Source: Pieris napi (lineage: Eukaryota; Arthropoda; Insecta; Lepidoptera; Pieridae). Taken from it: DNA of 64,000 nt. The first letter of the stretch is position 1, and each line of letters begins with the position of its first letter. The stretch lies in the NCBI RefSeq assembly GCF_905475465.1, contig NC_062241.1, positions 8,556,001-8,620,000 of the forward strand, in the 5' to 3' direction. Under the pieces are notes generated by a model. It was not told the DNA's origin and did not search any database. It saw only the letters and a list, made by a program, of their open reading frames with translations. Below, in pieces: positions 32,998-43,700 of the stretch. The translations under genes were made by a program, and so were the position numbers.

Positions 32998-33136
32998 TTC
33001 AAGAAAAGAGCGTACCAATTCTTAAAAGGCCGGCAACGCGCTCGCGAGCCCTCTGGCTTTGAGAGTGTCCATGGGCGGTGGTATCACTTAACATCAGGTG
33101 ACCCTCCTGCCTGTTTGCCCCCTGTTCTATAAAAAA
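32998..33136 (+). repeat. CR1/Jockey-type LINE 3' tail, near complete
   Basis: The order is cttcaagaaaagagcgtacc, aattcttaaaaggccggcaa, cgcgagccctctgg, gagtgtccatgggcgg, tatcacttaacatcagg, ttgccccctgttctataaaa. It ends in poly-A, so it is a 5'-truncated retroposed copy on the plus strand. Confidence 0.85.
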
Positions 33137-35918
33137 AGCTACATTTAACTCGATATTTGAGGGACACGTTTTAATTAGAAGAGCCAAGAACTTGTGTATT
33201 AGTGACAAATTAAACCTTTGTAATTTGAAATCTGTATTGAAAAATGATTTAAATATAAATAGTTCATCTATCTGCACATAATTTTCTACCTTCACCCAAA
33301 ATGGTATAAGCTTATTTGCTTTCAAAAGCTACAGGTGTCCTCGAAAATCTAATTTTGTTCGCATTAAAATTTAATTAATACCGACGAGCCCACAAAATAG
33401 CCGTATACTTATTAGATTTGCTCAATACACGTAGCTTTGTTTAGTCAATTTATCAAGGGGCGCTCGCTCAATTACTTAATTTTGTTAAATATCCTTGATT
33501 GGGCCGGCAATCAGCGATGCAAATTGTTACTCCGTCATTCTACCATACTTCAACGGAATTTCTGTGCGAATAATTTAGCGTCTGTTTTACCCAAATGTTA
33601 GAACTAACGTCAATTAATACACAGTATAAGGTCATTATTTATGTTAATTTCTTTATTGTTATTGGCAAGAGTATTTTGTTTTGTTATAATAGTTGTTCGC
33701 TGTAGCATGGTGCGGATGACAGTTGCTTAATTTTTCTTTAAATTTGATTTTATCAGAACATTCTGGCTGTTAAGATACTAGAGTTATTAATGATTTAATA
33801 TATTACGGATGTGGTACAGCTGAAATACCAAGTCATAATTGGTAAATCTCGGCAACTTTAAAGAGTGAAACGAAAAATTAACAATTAGCGCACATACTAT
33901 AGGATAAGTTGGCATGTTTTCTGGGTCTGAGATGCGCCCGTTTTACCTTTACCCGTAGTATACGCATAGATAGACATTGGTGTGTACTCGAGGTTTTACG
34001 TCGTCATGGTTTAGGTTGAGATTTGAGACAGAGTTGAGACTTATCACTGACTTCAATATTCCATCAAAAACATTCCATTTTGAAATACCCGAGTTAAGGC
34101 CCAATAGTTAACAAATAGTTTGAGGTTTGGCGGAACGTCGGATCATTCTCACAGTTCCTGAAATAGCTAGTAGGCTATTAATGCGTGCTTATTAATGGAT
34201 ATTATTTTTCGTTCCGTTTAGTTTCTATTTACCTCATCTTATTATAAATGATGTCTTTGAAATGCAGGACTCTTTCTGTAGACCAGATACATAAATAATT
34301 AAGCGTAAAGTCGCGATCTTCAACCACGTTTTAATGATAGGTATAACTTTATTGTTATCTACGGTATTTCCTCAATTAATCCTATCTCGGATAACGCTGT
34401 TTCAAGTTAAGGGCTAGGGATCTAAGCAATCTTCACGGGTGACTTGTCAAAGCGAGAAAGGGTCTGAAGACGCCCAACAATGCTCGTTATCTTACTCTAA
34501 GAACGCACTTATATTTTTAAATGCGCCAAAAGAACAGCAACCTTGGATAATTCTGGTAAAAATGTTAAGGAATTTTCTTAGTCGGGTGGCATAATAAATA
34601 GTAAAATAATCGATTACTTTTTTGATGAAATAATTCTGTTATCTGTTACGTAAATCTTTTATTATTTAATCAGCTCCGATTCGGTACTACGAAAACATTA
34701 CTTGAAATTCCAGGAATTCATTTGACTGATACATTTTGTATATTCAATGAACATTTTAGTGATCAGGATTTTGTTCTGAAAGATTTATCTTATATTGAAA
34801 ACAAACCGTCGAATTGTCATTCCCAATGGACAAAATAACAACTGTAGATGGCGACGTCCGCATAATGAGAGAAGCAAAAGCAATGTTATTAATAAAATAC
34901 TATTGAAATAAAATTTTCATGAGATATAACTTTCTTTCTTACTTCAATTTACAGAATGTAAGTACATATTATGAAAGTCTTTGACCATACGTTTCGTAGG
35001 TTTAATCTGTACAATCCTTCACATATCGAACCCTCGTTTTGTACTTTAAAACTGAAGCCCTCTTCGCTTCGATTATTTTCATCACGATTGTTATAGTTGC
35101 ACTCGATTCGAGTTTATATTCGAGTGGGCCAGGGGTAACCAACGAACTTTTATGAAAAAAAATCTTAAATCTCTTTTTAGTTCGATAGATTCCGAGAACA
35201 TTACTACGAGATAATTAACTGTTTTAAGTTATTTCAATATTATTGAAGCTTTATAATTATTGACAATTATAACAAAAATAATTAAATAAAAACTAAAGTT
35301 ATAATATCTCAGGTCAACGTTGTTTTTCCGGTTCTACAGTTATCATTGAAAAAAAAAGTCAATTCACTACGGCTAACAATAATCCTGAAGACTGCTGTCA
35401 TTAAGCTGTTTTTATGATAGAAATATGTAGTGAGACCGTTTACCGCTGGGTTTAAAATAAAGACGACCTATATACAAGCTGTGTAGATCAAACTCGTATA
35501 TAATTCTATGAAAATAAAACAAAAGACTATCTTTCCGTCACGTTTAAAAACAAGTGATCAAGACATCTCCAATACATCTGATTCTTTTGACACGGGTAGT
35601 CAAGCCAAGTGTATCGAAACCATGTCACCTAAAGTTAATAATGTTTGAAGCGTTCAATAAAACGATTCGTGTACGTGACAGATGACGACAGGGGTTGTGA
35701 ACATTTGCTTTTATTTGGCACAACTCGTTTAGCACATGCCGACTGACAATCAATCAAAGTCAATAGGACAAAGGAGTACAGTAGCTACTGTTTAATGAAA
35801 TTTTTCAGCTATTTTAGTAAATTATATTGTTAAAACTAAAATTATGTACGTAAATATCTGCGTCTGTTTATAAAACGACGAAGTATGTAACCCTTACAGA
35901 GGCATTTGGTAAAAACAG
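33137..35918. other. No recognisable gene or named repeat
   Basis: 2.8 kb of AT-rich, apparently low-copy DNA. No domain-bearing ORF or structured repeat stood out on either strand. Confidence 0.45.
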
Positions 35919-35975
35919 AAAAAAAAGGGTGCGTGTACTTATGTACGCGCGTAAGAAGTTATACTTCTTTGGCAT
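35919..35975 (-). repeat. Short repeat F, minus
   Basis: The minus strand reads aaagaagtataacttcttac, gcgcgtacataagtacacgc, accctttttt, the clearest match to 7601-7655. Confidence 0.6.
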
Positions 35976-37389
35976 TATTAAAAATAGTTTTTGATTGCAT
36001 GCAAATAATTAATTACAATTAAATAATCAAAGACTGGAAAAGGAGTCATTATAGTCAAAAAAGTTCAGTTTACATTTGAAAAATTAAATAAATAAATATA
36101 TATTATTATTCTCTTACATTAAGTGTAACATAAAGTCTAATATTATTCGAATGTTGTTTTTAAATTATGTCCAATGCCGTAGCATCTTCTGTGGGCAACT
36201 TTATTCTGTTAATTTTGTGTCACGGCGCGCGCATCGTAAAATTTCACTCTCATCAATTTCTCATAACGCACCTAAAGAAGTATAACTTCATAATTGTAGA
36301 TATAATATATCCATAGAGGAATGAATGTGAATCTATTTTCTGTCTGTGCTATCATTCAAATATAGAATTTCATCATCTTAATAAACATAAAGTGCGCTCG
36401 CTCTCTGCTTTTACTTCGGGTTCTAGAAAGATGTTCTTTCAATTTGATATAAGGATAGAATTTTAATGATTTGATATAACGCTATTAAATTAAAGATTTC
36501 GTAAAATTTACTGTATTTTATTCAGTAATAGTTTTGTATCTGTATGTAGATTTAAATTTTTATCATTTCGCCTTGTAGTAAGTCAGAATAAATTCTATTT
36601 ATAAAATATATTGCAAATTTGAGCTAAATTTTGTCCCGAATTAAACTTAAGCTCCTTAGTACAAACGTTCACGTACTTGTAAATTAAACTTATATTGGAT
36701 TAAAGCAAGTTTGTTAATTAATCCAGTCTTAAACATTAAATTTATACCTACGTAATATACTTATGATGAGAATAATATATTATTAACAATACCTGGACCT
36801 TAACAACCAAATTTATTATTTCGTTTTATTATAAACAAGTGTGATAAAAATGACGCCAATATATTAATTACGGTGGTCGCTCTTAAATCAGTCTTGAAGC
36901 AGTCATTTTATGATTTGGCATTCTGATAAACAATAAACTACAAGCTCCCACCTTTACAGCCGCCGCCGATGCGAAAACCGCTGCGTGAGTTCGAAAAGTG
37001 AGTTACAGAATCGCAGGGCAGGACAACAAAAAAAAACATTATTTAACAAATAAAGTCTTTTTATTTTCTATATCTTTAATAACTACGAATTTTCCACGTA
37101 AAATTTTTTCAACACACCAAACTAAAACAAATAAAAGTCTTACATAACACAATGATTTAGATAATATAATGTACCCGCATTTGTGTGAGTATCAAGGTGC
37201 CGCCGACATCGTGTGCACAAGTGTACAGTGAATGGATCCCTGATTGCAACAGTGTCGATTTCTAAGGAATAAATGGCTACAAGATTCGTGAGTGTCGAAA
37301 ATCTTAAATGTATATTTCTTTATTACTACGTTCTTATCCTGTCACACGATGGCTTAAATAAAATACCTATCATATCAGGTCTTGGATAG
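35976..37389. other. No recognisable feature
   Basis: AT-rich. A GC-richer patch at about 36955-37015 (cagccgccgccgatgcgaaa) could not be assigned. Confidence 0.45.
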
Positions 37390-37750
37390 GAAGTGCCAGT
37401 TCTCCTTTTTCGTCGGAAAATGCGCATCCCCTCCCGCGGCGCGACTGCCTTGTGGTGGAAGGTTATGTGGGACTCACTACTGTGCATACCCACAAAAAGC
37501 CCACGGCGCCACTAGCAATCGCCCAAAGCAGGACACGGTAACAGCGTAGACTTATCTGCATCCCGCCGTAGATTAGACGTCGAAATCATGGCACCTATGG
37601 CCATGATTGATGTGGATTGGACCTTGGCACAGCAAGGGCCATACTCACATCAGCCTGCTGTGGTGTGCGGATGGGCTGCGAGATCGACCTCCCTGGCTCT
37701 CTCCGCCTCTTCTTTATGTCAGCTTTGCTAAATCTCTTAAAGGTGGGAAG
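37390..37750 (-). repeat. GC-rich degenerate retroelement-like block
   Basis: It contrasts with its AT-rich surroundings. One minus-strand frame reads KADIKKRRREPGRSISQP then IRTPQQADVSMALAVP before stops. This arginine-rich, proline-rich reading reminds me of LINE ORF1-like or decayed retroelement sequence in Lepidoptera, but the match is from memory and weak. No second copy lies in the window. Confidence 0.35.
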
Positions 37751-39349
37751 TGCCAATGCCAACTAATAGTATAGTAGGGTATATGATTTAACTAGTGTTA
37801 TTAATGTAATGTGATAGGCATACATCATGTATTAGAATTATTGAACTCAATTATTTTAAATGCCAAATTTTAAAATTATATCAGATCGATAGAATCATAA
37901 GATACAACAATCCCAGGTTGTCCTACAGAGCCAATGACCTTTGCTACGCTCTATCTCATGGTAAAAACACTACTTTAATTATAATATAGATAGATTACAG
38001 CATATTCAGGTGAAGTCAACGTCTGTGTAATATCGAGCGGCGGGGTCTGAAGAGCTCTCGGTCGAGGGCCGGTCATTTGGACGTCAAAGCAGACGAACCG
38101 ACGGATTTGTGTACACAAGTACAATCCACTTTCATGAGGAATAAAAAATAGCTCCCGTTTGTTTAATCTCAAAGGCACTCTATCCTTTTGATGTAAATGA
38201 TAAACGTCAAAAATTATTCCCTTTATTTTTGCTGCGAATAAAAAAAGTCTACAAATGATAGCTTTTTTTCATTTTCAGGATTACACTGTAAGTGCTTTTG
38301 CGTTTATGGATTCGCCTGAATTAAAATGGTATTTTAATTTTTTAGATAGTTAACATTATATACGAGGTACCACCGTATATACGTATACCGTATTACGTAG
38401 GTATAGACCGAAATAAATATTTTTTATTTTTATTTTGTACATAATTTTTTGGCGGACACCAGTTAATATTATTATACAAATTAATTTCTAGAACTTACGT
38501 GTTGTATTGGGAAGATGAAAATTGTATTCTTAAAATCCATCCCGTTACTTATAAAGCAACTTAAGAGCTGTTTAAAATTGTTTTAATTGTGTTTAAACCT
38601 ATACGAAATGTTATTTATTGATATTGAACATTTCATTTTAGCTGCATTTTAACAATGGTTTTGGATTGTGAATTTAATTTAACTGAAGGATGGTTTGGCA
38701 AGACAATAATTGCTATGAAGTAATAGTCGTAGGTTTGCCTTAAAATAATAAATGACAGACGTAAAAATATGGCTGTTCCATGCGTCTAGTCCAAACTCTA
38801 CAAGAATTGCCAGGTGTATTATGCATCTTAAGCTACAAGTGATAAGCTGCATACTTATAGCGAAAGTTAATTTCAAAGCACGTCTACCTGTTACTCAAAC
38901 TTCATTAGCGCTATTCCGACGGGACTTTCTAAGCGACAATTAATGGTATTGCTACTAACTTGTTCTATATAGGATATAATTAATAGTTTTATATCATTAG
39001 TGGAGGTTTACAATGTGATTTCATTATTTTCTTCTTTAAACCTACTGAAGTAAAACTTATTCGTTATAGATCGAGTTTAGTGGTATCGAGTTAAATGGTC
39101 GGTAATTATACTGCATTTCAATTACATATTTTTCTTGCTTGTGGCGGCGTCCATGCGTCGGGTTGTCTCTCTCCATGCGTCATACTCGTGAACGGGTGCT
39201 ACTTGTGGTGACTGGTCGTACTTGAATTCGTGTATGCGGTGATGTTAGTTGTTTCGACTATGCGTGTTGTTACCACGAGAATGTAAGTGCGTGCTCCTAT
39301 TTCACCATGCCTCCTGCTGATAGAGGACAAATGTTGGTTTTTAATTTAT
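37751..39349. other. No recognisable gene
   Basis: Contains an ORF at 37975-38178 (minus) and opposed ORFs at 38679-38943, none with a recognised motif. A GC-richer patch at 39145-39290 is unassigned. Confidence 0.4.
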
Positions 39350-39570
39350 TTTATTATTATATATTACTTAAGATGTCATGTGGAACATGGTGTATTGGTT
39401 GCAGCTCCTTACAAATGTTGTGTAAAACAAAAACCTAGTTTATTGCCAGTTCTTCTCTTCCGTTCTACGCCCTTGATTTGAGAATTGGCAGTAAATGTAA
39501 AATTAGAAGCATTTAATGTACATTTCTTTTTTTGACGTTCATAAGTGTACATTGTGTTACCTACATGATT
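39350..39570 (+). repeat. LINE 3' tail family C, plus
   Basis: taagatgtcatgtggaacat, acaaatgttgtgtaaaacaa, tttattgccagttcttctc, ctacgcccttgatttgagaa and gtacattgtgttacctac occur in the same order as the inverse of 62665-62890. Confidence 0.78.
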
Positions 39571-39743
39571 TTTGGCTTTTGATATTATGTTAACAATACA
39601 TAATATTAATACATATATTTAATTATAAGTTTGCCTTTTATTTTCACGCTTATCATATATTATAAATGAATTTGCTAGAACTAGAATTGCGTTTAATTAA
39701 CATTTAATCATGGCTTCGCAACGTTAGGGAGTAGACGGGTATT

Positions 39744-39818
39744 GCGACTGCGGAAGAGTTGCTGCATCTGGCACAGGACACGACACGCTTCAGGAGACTG
39801 ACGGCCAACCTCCAGTAA
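39744..39818 (+). pseudogene. Retroelement ORF C-terminal scrap
   Basis: A 24-codon frame reads ATAEELLHLAQDTTRFRRLT then ANLQ and stop. The ending (D)RxRFRxxTANL(Q/R) is a familiar last block of some insect LINE ORF2 proteins (memory, unverified). A stop lies a few codons upstream in the same frame, so the copy is dead. Confidence 0.5.
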
Positions 39819-39893
39819 TGTAGAAGCACTAAAAGAAGAAGAACTGTTTGACAATATTTATTTTGTCGAAAAAACTCGTTATATTATTTCAAT

Positions 39894-40197
39894 ATAAAAA
39901 AAAACAATCAGTTGCGCTACAACCTCTTTAGGTCTGGGCCTTAGATTACTGAATCTGTTTCATAATCATTTTTTAATCTAATATGCAAGTGATCGGCCTA
40001 TAGTGCCTGACACACGCCGGCGACTTTTTGGGTCTAAGACATGTCGGTTTCCGATGTCCGACGATGTTTTTCTTCACCGTACGATCAAGTGTTAAATGCG
40101 GACATAGAAAGAAGGTCCATTGGTGCACAGCCGGGGATCGAACCTACGACCTCAGCGATGAGAGTCGCACGCTGAAGTCACTAGGCCAACACAGCTC
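39894..40197 (-). repeat. SINE1 copy with perfect 13-bp target duplication
   Basis: ATATTATTTCAAT occurs at 39881-39893 and again at 40198-40210, bracketing a full-length minus-strand SINE1. The tRNA-like head (ttggcctagtgacttcagcg, box B ggttcgatccccgg) is at 40197 and the tail is at 39894. This defines the SINE1 ends: 5' gagctgtgttgg and a 3' end that is not poly-A but continues past gttgtagcgcaac into ctgattg plus T-rich DNA. Confidence 0.93.
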
Positions 40198-40210
40198 ATA
40201 TTATTTCAAT

Positions 40211-40925
40211 TTCATAAACATTAAATACGTGATATTAAAAAAAAACAATAACTAAACTTAAAATATAAACTAAAATAGCTGCCGTCAGTTTGTTTTTTAT
40301 AGTTAAAATTAACATTTCGTATCGCGTATATTAAGTATTATTAAAAAAAAATCTAAATGTATATTGTGATAAACGTATTCATTCAGTAAAAATTAAAAAC
40401 TATTTTACCAATTAAATATATTTCTGTGCCAAACCAAGTAATAAAACAATATAAAACTCACAAAAAGGCGTCAAAAGCGTTTGCAACACCACTATTGTGT
40501 TTAAAAACGTTTTAAAAGCACAAGAGCTCACGCTAAAAATTTAGAAGTAAAATTCAAAAGTACCGAGCACCTGGACATACCGAGGGCATTGTGCGCCCAA
40601 AACATCGAAATGTTAAAAGTGGGTTGACGGTTTAAACTTTTAACATGACTTTGCCGAATTTCCTTGAGATTTGTACATTTTATTTCAGTATGAGATTACT
40701 AATGTTATAAAGAATTTATTGCGCCTAGTTTGCAGGCTTCAGAAACAGACGAACGTCAGCTCTGTACATAAAGTTTCTATCGCATTATCTAATCGAAGTG
40801 AGTTCGATCCTGGGCGACAAGCATATTTATAGGTTTTTTTAACGACGCGTCGCTGAGAGACATATAGTGGAAATTGCACTGCGAGGTTGGGGTTCCAATC
40901 CATCTAAGTTCTTAATTTATATTTT
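40211..40925. other. No recognisable feature
   Basis: AT-rich; gcaggcttcagaaacagacg (about 40733) shares the gcttcagaaacag word found between the two tandem units that follow. Confidence 0.45.
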
Positions 40926-41328
40926 AGTCCCGGTAGAATGCGACACCGACCCCGGAGCCTCTGTAACGTGGCTTTGTAGGAACTACTCGAAGTGGTTTTA
41001 GTGGGTATTGATCGCCCAGTCTCTGAATAGCAGAGATTTTGGCGTGGGTCGAGTCCCTCATACCCCTGCAACTTTTAAGTGCAGGGGATGCGTTTATGAA
41101 TTCCCATCTCGGATATAAAAAAAGGCTTCAGAAACAGCCCCGGTAGTAATACAAGAACGACCTTGGAGCTTCTCTAACGCGGTCTTGTAGGAGCCCGAGG
41201 TAGTTTTAGTGGGTATTACTCACTAAGTCTTTGAATAGCAGAGATTTTGAGTCGAGTCCCACATACCTTTGCTACTTTCGGGACCAGGGGATGTGCAAAT
41301 GCATATCCACTTCGGTTATCAAAAAATA
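40926..41328 (+). repeat. Tandem pair of about 195-bp LINE-like tails
   Basis: 40926-41123 and 41136-41328 align along their length: agtcccggtag, gtggctttgtagga, ggttttagtgggtattgatc, tctgaatagcagagatttt, gggtcgagtccc, aggggatg, then an A-rich end. The units differ by many substitutions. The A-rich ends suggest retroelement 3' tails, but tandem placement on one strand suggests local duplication. Class unknown. Confidence 0.75.
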
Positions 41329-42274
41329 ACTTCAACTTAAAGCCAAATTATGACGATTTTCCTTAAACATATATTTTGTTTATACATATATTGTGTTATA
41401 CACTTGAAAATAAATCATACACTGGAAGTCGCTGGCATCATATAGTTCAAATAGCTCCAGTATTAATGTCGCATAATATAATTTGAAATGAGTAAGAAAA
41501 TGGAAACTTGCTTTAGTGAAACAGGCTTTATTTACTCAAGAAAATTGCTTCACAGAACCTCAGCTCGAGGCGATTCAAAAAATGTTCCCCCATCTGTCAG
41601 TTGGAGGACGCAATTTTATTTCGAGAACATAGTTCTACAATGTATGTAAATTATTTTCCTCATCTTGACAACTACATATATAATTTTTAAAATTCTTTTA
41701 CTATTCCTAGGCTGGATACTACTTGTGTATAAATTACCGAATATTGTTAAATTACGTTCGTGCTTGAGATGCATATTTAATAATGCGCATCAAAATACTT
41801 TCAAGACAATCATTTTGAAAGGAACAAATCCTTGGGGGATTTTATACTTCAAATATACTTTTTAGACTTTAACCAATACAAGTGACCTTACTATTACGAA
41901 ACGTACATGACCATATGTATAGAGAATTCATATATAGTACTTATAGCAGTATTTAGTCGTATGCCACTGACATATATTTGCACCACAAAAAATAATTGTT
42001 CCATTTAATTTACAAGCTCTACGCCCCTTGATTTGGGAACTGCTTACTCTGTAACCTTCAATAGCGACAGTGATCCCGATGTTTTTGTATGCAATGTTAA
42101 TGTAGTTCTTTCAATATCCAAAGCGCTGATGTCGCACCCTTGGGATCGCGCGGAATAAAAACTCAAAGTCAGAGTAAGGGCTCTGGTAGGAAATATATTT
42201 AACATTAAATTTTTTAAAACATTTGAAAAAATTAATTTTATTAATTCGTTTTTCTAAATCATACTTCAATTGCT
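41329..42274. other. No recognisable gene
   Basis: A short scrap at about 42017-42050 (tctacgccccttgatttggg) recalls LINE tail family C. Otherwise nothing seen. Confidence 0.45.
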
Positions 42275-42735
42275 AACAAAGCGAGGCCACTATTTGGCAG
42301 ATCTAATGAAGTCAATCTATTTTCCCTACAAATTTATAAAAATAACATCTCGTATACAACCCTTTGACCAGGATGGCTCGTCAATATAACGAGATGGCAA
42401 AGAGCAATCACTTACTTGTGGACATATTCTGTCACAATATTAATAAATTCATCAGTGTCATTAAAGACATCCTCCATCGTAGGTTAAGTGCTGACCCTTG
42501 TGGCCCTGGTTGCTATACCTAAATGACTTGACCCACCCTCAACGTTAAACTGGTGTCAAGGAACTTCTTATTTTTTTTCTATGTTACCTTTAATAGTTAT
42601 GAGCCTTTTCATTATTGTAACATGAATTTTGCAGTGTGCACATAGTTTTACATTAGAATCATGTTCATAACTCTTAGTTTTAAGTTTATTTTTGTAAAGA
42701 TTATAATGTGTTTTGTGCATCAAATAAATAAATAA
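42275..42735 (+). pseudogene. Degenerate LINE 3' end with (AAAT)n tail
   Basis: A plus-strand frame reads MAKSNHLLVDIFCHNINKFI then SVIKDILHRR, reminiscent of the last helical stretch of LINE ORF2 proteins (xxxDIFxxxxxxFxxxIxxIL). Stops and frame changes break it. The following untranslated stretch ends in aaataaataaataaaataaa at about 42720-42739, a LINE-like terminus. Confidence 0.5.
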
Positions 42736-43194
42736 AATAAACTAAAGTACTTGAATTAGCCAATTGATACTACTAAGGTTTGTTTAAAAAGCTTTATTTT
42801 TTAATTACTTTTTCTGAAATTTTGCCTCATTAAGTTTAAGTACCATAAATTGTATTGCATTTTCAAAGTACATAAAAGTCCTTAAACTAACACCGACATA
42901 ATCCAAGTTTTTGATTGTGCTCAGGACTTGATCACTCAGTTTATAATTAACTTGGTCAAGTTCTAGTTGACTTGCTAGTTCCGAACAACTTTCTTTGTTT
43001 GACTACGACCGCTTTAATTAGCTTTTAAGTGCTTGAGAAATAATTAATCTGAAACAAAGATCATGTTTAATGTTATTATGGCTACCTCTTCCCCTGACGC
43101 TGCGTGGGTACTACATAAGTTTCTACTAGCACACTATAATATAATAATATGTTTATTATGGAATATAAGATACATGTATCACTTATTCCACGTC
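42736..43194. other. No recognisable feature
   Basis: AT-rich, nothing identifiable. Confidence 0.45.
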
Positions 43195-43700
43195 ATTAAA
43201 TTTAAATTTGTAGGCATCCCTACTCATTGGCAAAGAAGACAGAGGGTGTAGGCCGAGAGAAAAAGCCGGCGTAAAAAACTCTCGGTACTCTTAACACAGC
43301 AAATCATCAAACAACACTTATTTTAAACAAATATCGCAAATTAAATGAAGTAGCCTGTCTAGCACTAGTCCCAGGCCCTTTTATCAACTAGATAATCGTT
43401 GACTTTATAGTAAGCCTTTTTACACAGCTTTTCTTTAATACATTTCTTAAATTTATTGGAAGGCAGAGATAAAAGAGCCTCTGGGATTTTATTAAAGAAG
43501 TGTATCCCTTTCCCCAAAAAAGAATTACTAACTTTAGATAGTCTAGTACGGGGAAATTGCAGCCTGCGTTTGTTCCGTGTATTAACATTGTGCGTATGTT
43601 CTATTCTAGTAAACTTTTCACTATTTTTGTATACATTCATAATATTTTCATAAATATATTGCGAGGGAAAGGTAAGTATATTAATTTCCTCACGTCAAAT
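43195..43700 (-). pseudogene. 5'-truncated LINE: ORF2 C-terminus plus 3' untranslated tail
   Basis: The minus-strand frame (about 43700 to 43365) reads INILTFPSQYIYENIMNVYK, then THNVNTRNKRRLQFPRTRLS, then KGIHFFNKIPEALLSLP and AYYKVNDYLVDKRAW before the stop. The order LPSxYIYExIxYVYKN…HxxNTRNKxxLxxPxxRL…FNKIP…AYYxVxDYL is the conserved C-terminus of Jockey/CR1-like reverse-transcriptase proteins. About 105 residues survive without a stop, so the insertion is fairly recent. The tail to 43195 has gtaccgagagttttttacgc, which parallels other LINE 3' ends here. The RT and endonuclease domains are missing. Confidence 0.8.

Noticed and set aside
38270..38300. Possible 9-nt microexon (ttttcag, gattacact, gtaagt)
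   Set aside because: Splice-like words of this length occur often by chance and no neighbouring exons are recognisable.
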